64,000 nucleotides of DNA from Desulfovibrio sp. (GCA_030145055.1 JAQYWK010000003.1:372001-436000), one strand, 5' to 3'; positions 1-10,532 are shown, numbered from the stretch's first letter. Notes: generated from the sequence alone by a model not told the origin. Numbers and translations: made by a program.

Positions 1-626
1 ACGCCCTTCATGGAATTAAAATCCGCAACCGAGCTCTTAACGAAAAAGACATCTGCCCGGCACAAAGCATCTTCCGTTTCTCGCCATGTTCCTCGCGGAA
101 TTACCTTGTTCCAGCCGTCAGTAAAATCATCAGGAGTCATCAGTACAAAGTCTAAATCGCGCTGGACAGCCATATGCTGAAAACCATCATCCAGCACAAT
201 TAAATCAGGCTGAAAAGACGCAGTCGCCCATTTACCGGAACGCTTTCGGACAGGATCAACAATGACCCGCGCATAAGGGTTATCAGTTGCAAGCATTAAA
301 GGTTCATCACCAGACTCTTTTACTGGGGTCTCAGCAGTGACCAGACATGGAAATTTTTTGGGAGATGCACCGTATCCACGCGTAAGAAGAGCAGATTCCA
401 TTCCCTGTTTATGTGCCCATTTCAAAAGCCACCCGGATAGCGGTGTTTTTCCACTACCGCCAGACCCTATATTCCCTACGGAAACACACGGGCATGAGGG
501 ATTAAAACGACTAAAGACCCCCCTGCGAAAGAGATTAGCCCTGCACCCCATTATAGATCCGTAAACATGTCCTGCCGGAGTCAATATGGGACTGAGAATA
601 TTTTGCGCGGTACGTAAACAAGCCAT
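1..626 (-). CDS. lpxK: Tetraacyldisaccharide 4'-kinase LpxK (N-terminal part)
   Basis: The reverse strand reads in from the left edge as an open frame whose first 208 residues are present; the C-terminus lies outside the window. LpxK phosphorylates the 4' position of the lipid A disaccharide on the cytoplasmic face of the inner membrane. The family signature is visible: a P-loop SVGNIGSGGSGKTP at residues 49-62 and the DDGFQH motif at about 146-151. The start ATG at 626 is preceded by GGTGAG, a usable ribosome site. The N-terminal stretch before the P-loop is short and moderately hydrophobic, as is usual for this membrane-associated kinase. It is upstream-oriented relative to the window edge, so operon partners cannot be seen. 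Confidence 0.9.
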   Translation of the reverse strand, partial: MACLRTAQNILSPILTPAGHVYGSIMGCRANLFRRGVFSRFNPSCPCVSVGNIGSGGSGKTPLSGWLLKWAHKQGMESALLTRGYGASPKKFPCLVTAETPVKESGDEPLMLATDNPYARVIVDPVRKRSGKWATASFQPDLIVLDDGFQHMAVQRDLDFVLMTPDDFTDGWNKVIPRGTWRETEDALCRADVFFVKSSVADFNSMKG

Positions 627-644
627 TAGTTTCTCACCTGAAAA

Positions 645-674
645 ATCAAGGGGAACCTCGCGGCTCCCCTTGTT
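645..674 (-). terminator. Rho-independent terminator after the BI-1 gene
   Basis: An 11-bp stem (CAAGGGGAACC against GGCTCCCCTTG, one mismatch) with a tight loop lies between the BI-1 gene and lpxK. Read on the minus strand it is followed by ATTTTT, which places it as terminator of the gene at 772-1506. Confidence 0.7.
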
Positions 675-771
675 ACTATTAATCTCATTTTAATACAGAC
701 ACTTAAATGAACATCATATATTACAAACAATCATCTGCACCAAGTCAATTAGAGCAAATCATGCTCGCAAA

Positions 772-1506
772 TTAATTGCGTGAAGAACCCATAAATCTTA
801 GTAAGAATAAGAACAAGTTGATGAAATCAAGGTAGAGTGTCAGCGCGCCCATTATTGTTCCGCGTCTGAGAGCAACCTCATCACCTTCTGGAACATTTTC
901 GCCCATAATCCTAAGCTTCTGAGAATCGTAAGCTGTAAGACCAGCGAATACAACGACTCCAATTACGGAGATCACGAAATTCATTGCAGAACTCTGCATG
1001 AACATGTTCACAACAGAAGCAATAATAATTCCAAAAACACCCATCATCATAAAGGTGCCCATGCCAGTCAGATCTTTCTTTGTAGTAAGACCGTAAATGG
1101 ATAAAGCCGCGAACATTCCAGCTGTGACAAGGAATGTCTGAAAGATAGAAGATGCGGTGTAAGCAAGCAGAAGAACGGACAAAGTTAAGCCGTTAAGCCC
1201 ACTGTAAGCCATGAATAAACCAGTTGCAGCACTGGCAGAAAGAGTCGCGATACGGGCGCTTAAGTAGAAAACAAGCCCTATTTCACCGACGAGAGCTGCC
1301 CAGAACAGCATGGTAGGACCAGCTACTCCGGTTGTTGGATTAACTGAATAAACCATATTCAAAATGGCTGGAGTTGATGCGGTAAACCACGCAACAGCAG
1401 CAGTCATCAAAAGTCCCAAACTCATCCAATTATAAACCCCGCGCATAAAAGCGTTCAGGGCTTCCGGTTTTGTCTGAATTGAACCGGCAGAACCAAATCT
1501 AGTCAT
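772..1506 (-). CDS. BI-1/YccA (Bax inhibitor-1) family membrane protein
   Basis: This is a 244-residue integral membrane protein of the BI-1/YccA family, with about seven hydrophobic segments from residue 25 onward and the typical C-terminal end (ALTLYLDFINLFLFLLRFMG). Bacterial members are inner-membrane proteins, some of which interact with FtsH; BsYetJ-type homologues leak calcium in a pH-dependent way. A longer frame opens at 1584, but the start at 1506 (MTRFGSAGS) is chosen because GAGGAG sits just upstream of it. The extra 26 residues of the longer version are Cys-rich and unlike the family. It is followed by a terminator and appears to be a single-gene unit. The precise role here cannot be read from sequence. 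Confidence 0.85.
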   Translation of the reverse strand: MTRFGSAGSIQTKPEALNAFMRGVYNWMSLGLLMTAAVAWFTASTPAILNMVYSVNPTTGVAGPTMLFWAALVGEIGLVFYLSARIATLSASAATGLFMAYSGLNGLTLSVLLLAYTASSIFQTFLVTAGMFAALSIYGLTTKKDLTGMGTFMMMGVFGIIIASVVNMFMQSSAMNFVISVIGVVVFAGLTAYDSQKLRIMGENVPEGDEVALRRGTIMGALTLYLDFINLFLFLLRFMGSSRN

Positions 1507-1685
1507 AATTTTCTCCTCACAATTTTTATTATCCAATGAAAATAAACAGGATAGCTGACAAAAGCAGCCCCTGCCAATATTCAAAACATTCTATTTCTTC
1601 CAACCATTGTGAACAAAAGATAGTCACCTTCTTTGAAACAGGCAAGACATTTAGCTCAGAATAATCTTTTCAAGGTTAATGATCA

Positions 1686-3134
1686 CTAGTCGCTAATATG
1701 TTTTTTAAGAACAGGCACGAAAAGAGTCATCACAAGCGCAATGGCTCCAGTAACAAGGCCAATCCTCATAAATAGATCTCCATAAATAATCAGGGACTTG
1801 GTCGCATGAATGCCCCCTTGCGGAACACTTGCCATGGTTGCGATAAACCCGCCAAGCACCATAGCAACGGACTGAAACATAAACCATGCTCCCATCATAA
1901 ATCCCATAGATCTCTCAGGAGTCAAACGCGCAACCATTGCCAGCCCCAGCCCGCTGACGAGCAGCTCTCCCAAGCTTTGAAAACAGTAGCTAATAACAAG
2001 CCAGTTCCCATCAATATAACCGGTAGCATCAGCTCTATACTTAGCCACCAGCGCCAAAGTCAGAAAAGACGCACAACACATAACCATTCCAAGCGCGAAC
2101 TTACCGGGCAGAGAGAAGTCTTTTCCCGACCTATCAAGCTTAGTGTAAACAACAGCCAAAATGGGACTGAGGATCATTATCCAGAAAGGATTCAATGCCT
2201 GAAAGGTTGCAGCCTGTACGGGCATTCCAAATATTGAAAGATGAACATTTCTTGCGGCAAAAAGATTTAGCGATGTCGGCATCTGCTGATACAGTGCAAA
2301 AAACACGACAGCCTCCACCATCAAAATCAAACAGATAATTAAATTCGAACGTTCGTGAGGCTCAGCTCGGTAAATTTCCCGAATATATAGACCAGCGACA
2401 ACGACAACCGCAGTATAAAGCAGTTCGTGCGCAACAGTCAGGTGTTTCAGCAAAAGTGCTGACACTGCGGCAACAGCGATTGTCCCGATTATTGTAATAC
2501 CGCAGTTGCGAAAATGGAGAGGTTTAAAATCTGCCTCCGAACCTATCGGATCAAGTATTCTTCTAAAAATTATGTAGTTAACAACGGCAATCCCCATGCC
2601 TATGAAACAAACAAAAAAACCGGCATTCCAGCCGTATATTTCCTGTATAAACGGGCAAAGAGACATGGCCGCGAAAGAGCCGATATTGATAGCCATATAA
2701 TAAAGAGTAAAAGCCCCGTCCACTCGCGGATCACCTTTGTCATAGAGTTTTGATACAAGGGCCGAAGGATTCGCTTTAAAGAGACCATTACCCGCAATAA
2801 TTATCCCGAGAGCCGGATATAAGAACCTTTCACAGTCAATACCGAGCAACCCATACCCAATCGCAAGCACTATCGCCCCGAGAAACATGGTCCTTCGGTT
2901 ACCAAGAATTTTATCCCCGATATACCCACCAAGGCACATAAAAGCATAAACGAGAGCTGCAAATGCACTGAAAGTAGTATCCGCAAGTTCATCCGTGAAC
3001 CCCAGCTTCTTGACCATAAACAAAACCAAAAGGGCCTGCATTCCATAATATCCAAACCGTTCCCACATCTCGACAGAGAAAAGCAGGTAAAACGGCTTAG
3101 GGTGCTGAAATGGACCGGATGAGCTCTCAGACAT
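1686..3134 (-). CDS. POT-family proton-dependent di/tripeptide transporter
   Basis: The 482-residue product is a POT (PTR2) family major-facilitator transporter that imports di- and tripeptides with protons across the inner membrane. Near the N-terminus (about residues 20-32) it has the family motif ExxERFGYYG (VEMWERFGYYG). About 12-14 hydrophobic segments follow, and the region GNGLFKANPSALV around residue 120 is another conserved POT element. Length matches the bacterial DtpA/DtpB group. The start ATG at 3134 has AAGGAG upstream. It is transcribed alone between the exchanger gene and the BI-1 gene. Import of peptides fits an organism that also carries a Dpp-type system at 55.9-61.4 kb. Confidence 0.88.
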   Translation of the reverse strand: MSESSSGPFQHPKPFYLLFSVEMWERFGYYGMQALLVLFMVKKLGFTDELADTTFSAFAALVYAFMCLGGYIGDKILGNRRTMFLGAIVLAIGYGLLGIDCERFLYPALGIIIAGNGLFKANPSALVSKLYDKGDPRVDGAFTLYYMAINIGSFAAMSLCPFIQEIYGWNAGFFVCFIGMGIAVVNYIIFRRILDPIGSEADFKPLHFRNCGITIIGTIAVAAVSALLLKHLTVAHELLYTAVVVVAGLYIREIYRAEPHERSNLIICLILMVEAVVFFALYQQMPTSLNLFAARNVHLSIFGMPVQAATFQALNPFWIMILSPILAVVYTKLDRSGKDFSLPGKFALGMVMCCASFLTLALVAKYRADATGYIDGNWLVISYCFQSLGELLVSGLGLAMVARLTPERSMGFMMGAWFMFQSVAMVLGGFIATMASVPQGGIHATKSLIIYGDLFMRIGLVTGAIALVMTLFVPVLKKHISD

Positions 3135-3270
3135 AATATCTCCTTAAATGCCATAATACTGATATGTTCAATTTTATACGACAGATAACTCAAAAATGCG
3201 AGAGATTAAGAAAGCCCCCTGTAGACTTGGATCCACAGAGGGCAATTAAACAAATTAGAAAAAAACAAAT

Positions 3271-4212
3271 CTAACCCATAAAATCCTGAACCCACCTGAG
3301 TAGACTTAGTGAAATAAGTATAGCCCCTTCGGTACGCGTGACCTTCCATCCTGTACGGATGAAAATTAATACAAGCGCGACCATGCCGACCAAAATAGCC
3401 AGTCCGGGTAATGCTTCGGGAGAAACTTCAAGCGGACGCATGATACATGTCAGCCCGAGCACACCGGCAAAGTTGAAGAAATCACTACCGATCAAGTTAC
3501 CAAGCAACATTTCATTGCGTCCTTTAAGGGCCGCAGATAAACAAGTTACCAATTCAGGAAGAGATGTTCCGGCGGCAACAATTGTCATCCCGATGACCCA
3601 ATTGGATACGCCAAAATGAGTCGCAATTGCGGAGGCAGAATCAACCATAAATTCGCCGCCAAGCGCGATTGCAACAAATCCCGCAAGAAGTTTAGTATAG
3701 TCTTTCCAGTTCAGATCAACTTCTTCTTCATCCCCCTTCGGAATTCCTGCAAGAGACTTAGCAGCACGCTTGCTGTGTACAATTAAGTAAACAATATACG
3801 TTATGAGAATCGACATGAGCAGAAACCCAGCGCCGCGCCCAAGGTTTCCTGTGTAAGCAAGCCCCAGAATAAGCGCAGTGGTAGCCAGCAAAAGAGGCGT
3901 ATCACGAAAAGCAAGAGCTCGCGTGGTCGGAAGCGGTTTAATCAGAGCCATAAGCCCCAAAATGAAACCTAGATTAAAGATATTAGACCCAACTACATTA
4001 GATAAAGATATATCCGAAAGCCCTTTGAAAGCCGCAGTTGCGGTGACAAGAAACTCAGGAGCGGAAGTACCGAAAGCAACAATGGTAAGTCCGATAACAA
4101 GATCTGATACGTGGTACTTTTTAGCTATTTTAGACGCGGAATCAACAATCCAGTCCGCGCCAAACCAAAGCAGAAATATACTGATAAAAAAATAAATAGA
4201 ATGAGAAAGCAT
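3271..4212 (-). CDS. YrbG-type sodium/calcium antiporter
   Basis: This 313-residue protein belongs to the CaCA (K+-independent Na+/Ca2+ exchanger, YrbG) family. It has two inverted alpha repeats: the first contains GTSAPEFLVTATAA and VVGSNIFNLGFILG (about residues 48-90), and the second contains GTSLPELVTCLSAA and LIGSDFFNFAGVLG (about 215-255). The acidic residues in GTSxPE are the ion ligands known for the family. A hydrophilic loop rich in Asp and Glu (GDEEEVDLNWKD, about 158-170) separates the halves, and ten hydrophobic helices can be drawn. The start ATG at 4212 follows a GGAGGGG-like element. It extrudes Ca2+ using the Na+ gradient, plausible for a marine bacterium. Confidence 0.88.
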   Translation of the reverse strand: MLSHSIYFFISIFLLWFGADWIVDSASKIAKKYHVSDLVIGLTIVAFGTSAPEFLVTATAAFKGLSDISLSNVVGSNIFNLGFILGLMALIKPLPTTRALAFRDTPLLLATTALILGLAYTGNLGRGAGFLLMSILITYIVYLIVHSKRAAKSLAGIPKGDEEEVDLNWKDYTKLLAGFVAIALGGEFMVDSASAIATHFGVSNWVIGMTIVAAGTSLPELVTCLSAALKGRNEMLLGNLIGSDFFNFAGVLGLTCIMRPLEVSPEALPGLAILVGMVALVLIFIRTGWKVTRTEGAILISLSLLRWVQDFMG

Positions 4213-4251
4213 TAACCCCTCCGGGAATGAAGAAAGTATACAGTATAAAGA

Positions 4252-5349
4252 TTAGTAATTATTTCTACGTTTTGATTTTTCAAGCTCAATCTTTTCGACT
4301 CTAAACTTATCCCGTCCTATTTTCCACCCTTTTAGCCCATCAATGTTTGGCCCTGCAAAAACGACTTCAGTTTCTTTTGACGGAACAACAGAAACTTCGC
4401 TTTTCCCCTCTGGCCCAACAACTTCAACGACTACTTCCCCGTCTTCATTACGAGCCTTCGCTGAAAATGCAGCGGTAAATGCGGCGGCAGAAAGGATATC
4501 CTGTTCAGACCATGGCTCGCCATGGAGACTGCGCCCTAAACTGAGCGGGCCAGTGAAATCTCTTACTTCAAAAGTGTAATCATTTTCGCGAACTAAAGAT
4601 TCTAAGAGCTCGTTATCCGCCTGATTTCTACCGACAGCCAACAGCTTATTGCCAGCCCAGTACTGCCTTCCTGCAAGCACGAGCTTGTAGAAATTAATAT
4701 CAGGGGTTTCGAGATTTTTGAGCAAAGGTAAAATTCGAGCTGTATTTTCGTATTCTGTAAGTTTGCAACCGCCCGCAGGAGTTGGAATTACGGTAAATCC
4801 GTAATGTTTCGCCAGCGCAAGCTGATCTTTACGTCCGCGTCCACTGATGCGTGGAAGTTTTTCTCTATCCACCAAGCCGGATGATTCAACAGGGGTTATG
4901 GTCTGCGTTTTTGCACAAAGCGGACGCAAAAGCAGGTCCTTAACATCAGCATCATTTTTAATGGAATTAAGTGATTCCTGACGTTGAGACATTGGCCGTT
5001 GTCCGAGTACTTCACCGGAAATGATGAATTTAGCACCAAACGGTTCCATCATGGCGCGTGCATGGCGAATCATCATAATCTTACAGTCAACACAAGGATT
5101 AATCAGCTTACCCATGCCATGAGCTGGAACATCAAGCATCATTTGTATGTATTGCTCACTGATATCGACAGGCATAATCTCCACACCGTAAAGATCCTGC
5201 CATTCTTCAATTTTCTCAGGATTGCCGAAAAACGGCGTGATGAAGTGAAGTCCGAGAACTTTGAGTCCCTGATCCTGAATAACCTTGCATGCTAATATAC
5301 TATCGAGGCCCCCTGAAAAAAGGGCTAGTGCGTCATATTGTTTGTTCAT
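4252..5349 (-). CDS. PP-loop ATPase, ThiI/MnmA-like tRNA thiolation enzyme
   Basis: The product has an ATP-pyrophosphatase P-loop near the N-terminus (ALALFSGGLDSILACKVI), which adenylates a substrate before sulfur transfer, as in ThiI and MnmA. A conserved NPCVDCKI Cys pair follows at about residue 85, and GGCKLTEYE at about 195 provides a third Cys. The C-terminal 150 residues resemble no domain I can name. A TTG start at 5385 would add twelve residues; I choose the ATG at 5349 (MNKQYDALALFSGG) because the PP-loop normally begins close to the start, although the upstream GAAGG is poorly spaced. Related deltaproteobacterial genes are annotated as tRNA 4-thiouridine or 2-thiouridine enzymes. 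The exact modified base is uncertain. Confidence 0.7.
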   Translation of the reverse strand: MNKQYDALALFSGGLDSILACKVIQDQGLKVLGLHFITPFFGNPEKIEEWQDLYGVEIMPVDISEQYIQMMLDVPAHGMGKLINPCVDCKIMMIRHARAMMEPFGAKFIISGEVLGQRPMSQRQESLNSIKNDADVKDLLLRPLCAKTQTITPVESSGLVDREKLPRISGRGRKDQLALAKHYGFTVIPTPAGGCKLTEYENTARILPLLKNLETPDINFYKLVLAGRQYWAGNKLLAVGRNQADNELLESLVRENDYTFEVRDFTGPLSLGRSLHGEPWSEQDILSAAAFTAAFSAKARNEDGEVVVEVVGPEGKSEVSVVPSKETEVVFAGPNIDGLKGWKIGRDKFRVEKIELEKSKRRNNY

Positions 5350-5633
5350 AGGGGCGGCAGTACCTTCATTTTTTATAAACTGCAACCGCTGTATAACGTA
5401 CCTCTACCTTATAAAAGAACCGTTAAGCGGCCCATTATAAGAAATATTTTCAACGATTTTAGATCGAATAATATTTTTTATATGAACGTTAAAGATTGCG
5501 TTATTTACGCCGATTTGGTATCGAAGGCAGTTGCTTGATGTGGATACCGCATCCCGCCCGAAAGGGTTCTTGTGCATGTGACAATCACTTGAAAAAAATG
5601 CGCCAAAACATCTAAGCCAAAACTGGAGAAAAC

Positions 5634-6740
5634 ATGAGTAGAAAATCAGCAAATCCCGCAGAACTTCGCAAGGAAGCCCTGAATACAGCACTTACCACCA
5701 TTGAACGCAAGTTCGGTAAGGGCTCTATCATGCGCCTTGACTCTGGAGCTATACAAGCCATCCCCGTTATCCCAACAGGATCCATCAGCCTTGACCTAGC
5801 TCTCGGCATCGGCGGTATTCCTAAAGGTAGAGTCACGGAAGTTTACGGACCTGAATCATCAGGTAAAACAACGCTGGCCCTGCATGTAATTGCAGAATGT
5901 CAGAAAAACGGCGGTACCGCTGCCTTCGTTGATGCGGAACATGCTCTTGATGTTAAGTATGCTCAGAGACTCGGAGTTAATACCGATGAACTTCTCATCT
6001 CTCAGCCTGATTACGGTGAGCAAGCACTGGAAATAACCGATCTGCTGGTCCGCTCAAGCGCAGTAGATATCGTTGTTATTGACTCCGTTGCCGCGCTTAT
6101 CCCGCAGGCCGAGCTAGAAGGAAACATGGGTGAAACTCAAGTTGGCGGACAGGCAAGACTTATGTCTCATGCCCTCAGAAAACTAACAGGAACTATCCAC
6201 AAATCTAATTCGGTTGTACTTTTCATCAACCAGATCCGCATGAAGATCGGCATGGCTGGATACGGTAACCCGGAAACAACTTCCGGTGGTAATGCCCTCA
6301 AATTCTACGCATCAGTACGTTTTGATATCCGCAGAATCCAGACCCTCAAAGACAAAGAGGAAGTCTACGGTTCCCGCACACGAATCAAGATTGTTAAAAA
6401 TAAAGTTGCACCGCCATTCAGAGAAGCACTTGTTGACATCTTATATGGTACAGGGATGTCTCGCGAAGGCGAAATTATTGACCTCGGTGTAGATTATGGA
6501 ATCATTGACAAGAGCGGCGCATGGTACGCTTACGGTTCTGAAAGACTTGGACAGGGTAAAGAAAATGTTCGTCAGTTCTTGATGGACACCCCTGTAATGC
6601 GCCAGGAAATTGAAGATAAAATCCTTGTTCATCTCGGAATGAAAGAAGCTCCTGAAGAAGCTCCCAAAAAAGCTACGAAAGAGACTACAAAAGCAACTAC
6701 AAAAGCAGAGAAGGTTGACGAAGCCACTCCTGACGAGTAG
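5634..6740 (+). CDS. recA: Recombinase RecA
   Basis: This is RecA, the ATP-dependent strand-exchange protein that also promotes LexA self-cleavage. The 368-residue product shows the Walker A motif GPESSGKTT at residues 72-80, Walker [10 protein letters not shown], the L2-region sequence [19 protein letters not shown] and the conserved KVAPPF element. The C-terminal tail is a Lys/Glu/Thr-rich repeat ([16 protein letters not shown]), usual for RecA tails. The start ATG is preceded by GGAG. I saw no E. coli-type SOS box in the 280 bp upstream. A strong terminator follows and alaS lies downstream with its own ribosome site. Confidence 0.98.
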   Translation: MSRKSANPAELRKEALNTALTTIERKFGKGSIMRLDSGAIQAIPVIPTGSISLDLALGIGGIPKGRVTEVYGPESSGKTTLALHVIAECQKNGGTAAFVDAEHALDVKYAQRLGVNTDELLISQPDYGEQALEITDLLVRSSAVDIVVIDSVAALIPQAELEGNMGETQVGGQARLMSHALRKLTGTIHKSNSVVLFINQIRMKIGMAGYGNPETTSGGNALKFYASVRFDIRRIQTLKDKEEVYGSRTRIKIVKNKVAPPFREALVDILYGTGMSREGEIIDLGVDYGIIDKSGAWYAYGSERLGQGKENVRQFLMDTPVMRQEIEDKILVHLGMKEAPEEAPKKATKETTKATTKAEKVDEATPDE

Positions 6741-6768
6741 AGCCTTTTGGCCCGACTTTAGATTAATC

Positions 6769-6790
6769 ACCCCGGCCACCCGGGGTTTTA
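6769..6790 (+). terminator. Rho-independent terminator after recA
   Basis: A GC stem (CCCCGG, loop CCAC, CCGGGG) at 6770-6785 is followed by TTTT, 30 bases after the recA stop codon. Confidence 0.85.
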
Positions 6791-6892
6791 CGAATAAAAG
6801 CCGCAAATATAAACCAGAACTAGTTCTAAAAATGTTTATTTTATGTAACATTACATAGTTCTAAGGCATTAGAGTTTTTACGGAGACAGCCC

Positions 6893-9535
6893 ATGAAGGC
6901 CAGCGAAATAAGAGAAAGATTCCTAAAATTTTTCAAGGAAAACGAGCATACTATTGTAAGCAGTTCTTCTTTGGTTCCTAAAGATGATCCAACCCTGCTC
7001 TTTACTAATGCAGGAATGGTTCAGTTCAAGAAGACTTTTCTTGGACAGGAAAAGAGAGAATATGTCCGCGCAACTTCATCTCAGAAGTGTTTACGCGTAG
7101 GAGGCAAGCATAACGATCTCGAAAATGTAGGCCGTACCGCTCGCCATCATACTTTCTTTGAAATGCTGGGCAATTTTTCTTTTGGCGACTACTTTAAAGA
7201 AGACGCCATCAAATTTTGCTGGAAATTCCTTACTGAGGAATTGAAACTCCCTAAAGACAAGCTATACATTACGATATTTAATGACGATGATGAAGCTGGA
7301 GAAATCTGGAAAAGAGCCGTCAACGTTTCTCCTGACCGGATTTTCAAACTAGGTGAAAAAGAAAACTTCTGGACCATGGGCGATACTGGCCCTTGCGGTC
7401 CATGTTCAGAAGTCCATATTGATCAGGGCGAAAACATGAGCTGTGGTCCCAATTGCGGGATCGGAAAATGCGACTGCGACCGCTATCTTGAAATATGGAA
7501 CCTCGTTTTCATGCAGTACGACCAAGATGAAAAAGGCAACCGTGTGCCGCTTCCACGCCCATCCATTGATACAGGAATGGGCCTTGAGCGCATAACTGCT
7601 GTTTGTCAGGGCGTGCAGTCTAACTACGAAACAGACCTCTTTCAGCCTATGATCCAAGCTGTGGCAAAGAAAGCTGGTGTGAAATATAAAGACGACAAAG
7701 AAATAGATACAGCGTTGCAGGTCATTGCCGACCACTCCCGCTCTATCGCATTTCTAATAACTGATCAGATCCTCCCTTCAAACGAAGGTCGGGGTTACGT
7801 ACTCCGCCGTTTGATCAGACGAGCATTCCGCTTCGGTCGTCTTCTCGGGCTAACAGATCCCTTCCTCCACGAGACAGTCAGAATGGTTGTCGCGGACATG
7901 GGCGGACAGTTCCCCGAACTTAAAGACAACAAAGATTTCATGGCCCGTATGGTCCGTGAAGAAGAAGAAAGATTTAGCCAGACTCTCGACAAAGGCCTCA
8001 TCATTCTCGAAGACGAGATGGAAGCCCTTAGAAACGATGGTAAAAATACAATTTCCGGAGAGCTAGCATTCAAGCTTTATGACACTTTCGGATTCCCGCT
8101 TGATATCGTTAACGATGTCACCGAAAAGCACGGATTCACTGTTGATGAAGTTGGCTTTAAAGCGGCTATGCTTGAGCAGAAAACCCGCGCGAAGAAAGCT
8201 TGGAAAGGTTCTGGCGAAAAGGACGCTGCGGCTATTTTCCGCACTGTTCTTGAAGCAGGGCTCAAAAATCAATTCACTGGTTATGGTGAACTGGTAACTG
8301 AATCCCGAATCGTTAATCTCCTCACGGAAGAAGGTCAGCACACTGAGCGCATTACACAAGGCGAAGGCGGTTGGCTGATCACTGCGGCGACTCCTTTCTA
8401 TGGCGAGTCCGGTGGACAGATGGGCGATTCAGGCCAAGTCGGAACCATGACGGGGAATGCCGATATACTGGAATCAGTTAAGGCTTCTCAAGATTTGACC
8501 GCTTGTAAAATTTTTGTGAACGAAGGCGAGCTTCTTCTCGATCAGGAAGCAAAGCTGGAAGTAAATGATGAAATCAGAGTAGCAACTGAGCGTAACCACA
8601 CAGCGACTCACCTGCTCCATGCCTCCCTAAGAAAGATTCTCGGGGACCATGTAAAGCAGTCTGGTTCACTGGTTGGTCCAAACAGGCTCCGCTTTGACTT
8701 TACTCATATTGCAGCCATGACACCTGAAGAAGTCAGGCAAGTTGAAAATGAGGTGAACCGCGCCATTCTGGCATCAACAGCTGTTGATGTACAGGAACTA
8801 ACCAGCAAAGAAGCTGTTGAAAAAGGCGCTACCGCACTGTTTGGTGAAAAATACGGAGATGTCGTTAGAGTTGTCGACATTGCCGGAGAAAGCATGGAAC
8901 TTTGCGGTGGTACACACATAAAAACAACTGGCGAGGCCGGAACATTCGTGATCCTATCCGAATCAGGCGTTGCTGCGGGCATACGCCGCATTGAAGCAGC
9001 TACAGGCTGGAACTCACTCGCGTTCTTACAAGGACAGCGTGACGAGCTAAGCAAATCTCAGAACATACTGAGAGCTGCTCCCGGTCAGCTTGCAGATAAA
9101 ATCGCAGCCTTGGTTGCACAAACCAAAGAACTGACCCGTAAGAACGATCAGTTGCAGGCTAAGCTTGCTTCTGGTGCTGGTGCGGATCTTATGGGTTCTG
9201 TTGAAGAAATTGGCGGCATTAAAGTTATTGCAGCCAAACTTGAAGTGACAAATGTTAAAGCCCTGCGCGATCAAACTGATGCACTGAAATCCAAACTGGA
9301 TTCCGGTATCATTTGTCTGATGGCCGAGGTTGAAGATAATAAAGTTTCCCTGATCATTGCAGTGACCAAAGACCTGACAAGTAGGTTTAAGGCTGGTGCA
9401 CTGATCAAACCCGTTGCAGCAGAGGTAGGCGGCGGTGGCGGCGGCAGGCCAGACATGGCACAGGCCGGTGGTACCGATCCAAAAGGAATTGATAAGGCTT
9501 TAGCTACCCTCAAGAAGGTTATTGCCGAATCTTAA
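6893..9535 (+). CDS. alaS: Alanyl-tRNA synthetase AlaS
   Basis: The 880-residue product is a full-length class II alanyl-tRNA synthetase. The catalytic core carries [15 protein letters not shown] (motif region near residue 38) and motif 3-like GMGLERI at about 230. The editing domain has both zinc-ligand elements: H569-x3-H573 (NHTATHLLH) and the CGGTH motif starting at C671. The C-terminal DHHA1 (C-Ala) part ends in a glycine run ([15 protein letters not shown]), which is characteristic. ACGGAG precedes the start. recA next to alaS is a common deltaproteobacterial order. The insert [15 protein letters not shown] near residue 185 is a Cys cluster found in many AlaS proteins. Confidence 0.98.
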   Translation: MKASEIRERFLKFFKENEHTIVSSSSLVPKDDPTLLFTNAGMVQFKKTFLGQEKREYVRATSSQKCLRVGGKHNDLENVGRTARHHTFFEMLGNFSFGDYFKEDAIKFCWKFLTEELKLPKDKLYITIFNDDDEAGEIWKRAVNVSPDRIFKLGEKENFWTMGDTGPCGPCSEVHIDQGENMSCGPNCGIGKCDCDRYLEIWNLVFMQYDQDEKGNRVPLPRPSIDTGMGLERITAVCQGVQSNYETDLFQPMIQAVAKKAGVKYKDDKEIDTALQVIADHSRSIAFLITDQILPSNEGRGYVLRRLIRRAFRFGRLLGLTDPFLHETVRMVVADMGGQFPELKDNKDFMARMVREEEERFSQTLDKGLIILEDEMEALRNDGKNTISGELAFKLYDTFGFPLDIVNDVTEKHGFTVDEVGFKAAMLEQKTRAKKAWKGSGEKDAAAIFRTVLEAGLKNQFTGYGELVTESRIVNLLTEEGQHTERITQGEGGWLITAATPFYGESGGQMGDSGQVGTMTGNADILESVKASQDLTACKIFVNEGELLLDQEAKLEVNDEIRVATERNHTATHLLHASLRKILGDHVKQSGSLVGPNRLRFDFTHIAAMTPEEVRQVENEVNRAILASTAVDVQELTSKEAVEKGATALFGEKYGDVVRVVDIAGESMELCGGTHIKTTGEAGTFVILSESGVAAGIRRIEAATGWNSLAFLQGQRDELSKSQNILRAAPGQLADKIAALVAQTKELTRKNDQLQAKLASGAGADLMGSVEEIGGIKVIAAKLEVTNVKALRDQTDALKSKLDSGIICLMAEVEDNKVSLIIAVTKDLTSRFKAGALIKPVAAEVGGGGGGRPDMAQAGGTDPKGIDKALATLKKVIAES

Positions 9536-9562
9536 ATAAAACCGGGAAGAGACTATTTGCTC

Positions 9563-9592
9563 TTGACAGCAAACGAACATTATATGTATAAG
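9563..9592 (+). promoter_or_regulatory. Sigma-70-type promoter of rplM-rpsI
   Basis: A perfect TTGACA (-35, 9563-9568) lies 18 bases ahead of TATAAG (9587-9592), 38 bases before the rplM start. The context (short gap after alaS) supports it as promoter of the ribosomal protein pair. Confidence 0.75.
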
Positions 9593-9629
9593 TCCCATTC
9601 CCCGATTCTACGTAAAGGAGCATTTTTAA

Positions 9630-10058
9630 ATGAAAACATATATTCCAAAGAGTGAAGACATCAGCCGTGAATGGTACGTTGTTGATGCAACCGACATGGT
9701 ACTTGGCCGTCTGGCAACAAGAATCGCTACAAAGCTCAGAGGCAAGGACAAAGCAATGTTCACACCTCACGCTGACACTGGCGACTTCGTCATCGTTCTT
9801 AACGCTGACAAAATCAGAGTTACAGGCAACAAGCTGGATCAGAAGACTTACTACAAGCACACAAATCACCCTGGCGGAATCAAATCCAGGACTTTGAAAG
9901 AAATGCTTGAGAGAAAACCTGAAGCAGTTATCGAAATTGCTGTACGCGGCATGCTTCCTAAGAGTAGCCTCGGCAGAAAGATGCTTACTAAGCTTAAAAT
10001 TTACACGGGTACTGAGCATCCTCACGAAGCACAGCTTCCTAAGCCTTTCGAATTCTAA
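9630..10058 (+). CDS. rplM: 50S ribosomal protein L13
   Basis: The 142-residue product is ribosomal protein L13, with the N-terminal [29 protein letters not shown] and central [18 protein letters not shown] typical of the family. L13 is an early-assembling protein of the large subunit. It has an AAAGGAG ribosome site and a clear upstream promoter. It is followed 18 bases later by rpsI, the universal L13-S9 pair. Confidence 0.98.
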   Translation: MKTYIPKSEDISREWYVVDATDMVLGRLATRIATKLRGKDKAMFTPHADTGDFVIVLNADKIRVTGNKLDQKTYYKHTNHPGGIKSRTLKEMLERKPEAVIEIAVRGMLPKSSLGRKMLTKLKIYTGTEHPHEAQLPKPFEF

Positions 10059-10076
10059 TTACAGGTGGATAAAAAA

Positions 10077-10469
10077 ATGAGCCAAGATTTTAATTACGGT
10101 ACTGGTAAAAGAAAGAATGCTGTAGCACGCACTCGCATGTACGCAGGTACAGGCGTGATCACAGTCAACGGCAGACCTTACGAAGATTACTTTCCTCGTA
10201 AAACTCTGCAGATGATTGTTCAGCAGCCTCTTAAATTAACAAAGTTCGTCGGCAAATTTGACATCACAGTCAATGCTGATGGCGGCGGAGTAGCTGGTCA
10301 GGCACAGGCTGTCAGACACGGCATTTCCCGCGCTCTTCTCGCTATGGACCCTGAGCTTCGTCCTCTTCTTAAACGTGCAGGTCTTCTGACTCGTGATGCT
10401 CGTAAGAAAGAACGTAAGAAACCAGGTCAGCCAGGCGCACGCGCAAAGTACCAGTATTCAAAACGTTAA
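10077..10469 (+). CDS. rpsI: 30S ribosomal protein S9
   Basis: The product is ribosomal protein S9, 130 residues, ending in the invariant SKR C-terminus (KYQYSKR) whose last Arg contacts P-site tRNA. A frame-compatible GTG exists at 10065, but it is part of the ribosome-binding GGTGG; the ATG at 10077 (MSQDFNYGTGKRKNAVART) gives the normal S9 length. It is co-transcribed with rplM and followed by a strong terminator. Confidence 0.97.
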   Translation: MSQDFNYGTGKRKNAVARTRMYAGTGVITVNGRPYEDYFPRKTLQMIVQQPLKLTKFVGKFDITVNADGGGVAGQAQAVRHGISRALLAMDPELRPLLKRAGLLTRDARKKERKKPGQPGARAKYQYSKR

Positions 10470-10500
10470 GTCATACAACGACTTATATACGTCTTTATTT

Positions 10501-10532
10501 GGGCGGAATCGTTTATTCGATTCCGCCTTTTC
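10501..10532 (+). terminator. Rho-independent terminator after rpsI
   Basis: A ten-bp stem (GGCGGAATCG, loop TTTATT, CGATTCCGCC) at 10502-10527 is followed by TTTT. Confidence 0.9.

Noticed and set aside
337-564. A 75-codon plus-strand frame across the left edge.
   Set aside because: It is antisense to lpxK, whose kinase motifs are clear.
1806-2237. A 143-codon plus-strand frame.
   Set aside because: It lies antisense to the POT transporter gene and has a low-complexity His/Ser/Asn-rich translation.
5338-5538. A 66-codon plus-strand frame before recA.
   Set aside because: Starts in the PP-loop gene, has no ribosome site and no recognisable sequence; it is probably a shadow in the recA upstream region.
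5386-5633. A LexA (SOS) box before recA.
   Set aside because: No CTGT-N8-ACAG-like palindrome was found; a lineage-specific LexA site cannot be recognised by eye.
9519-10025. A 168-codon minus-strand frame over rplM.
   Set aside because: rplM is certain on the plus strand; the antisense frame is a codon-use shadow.
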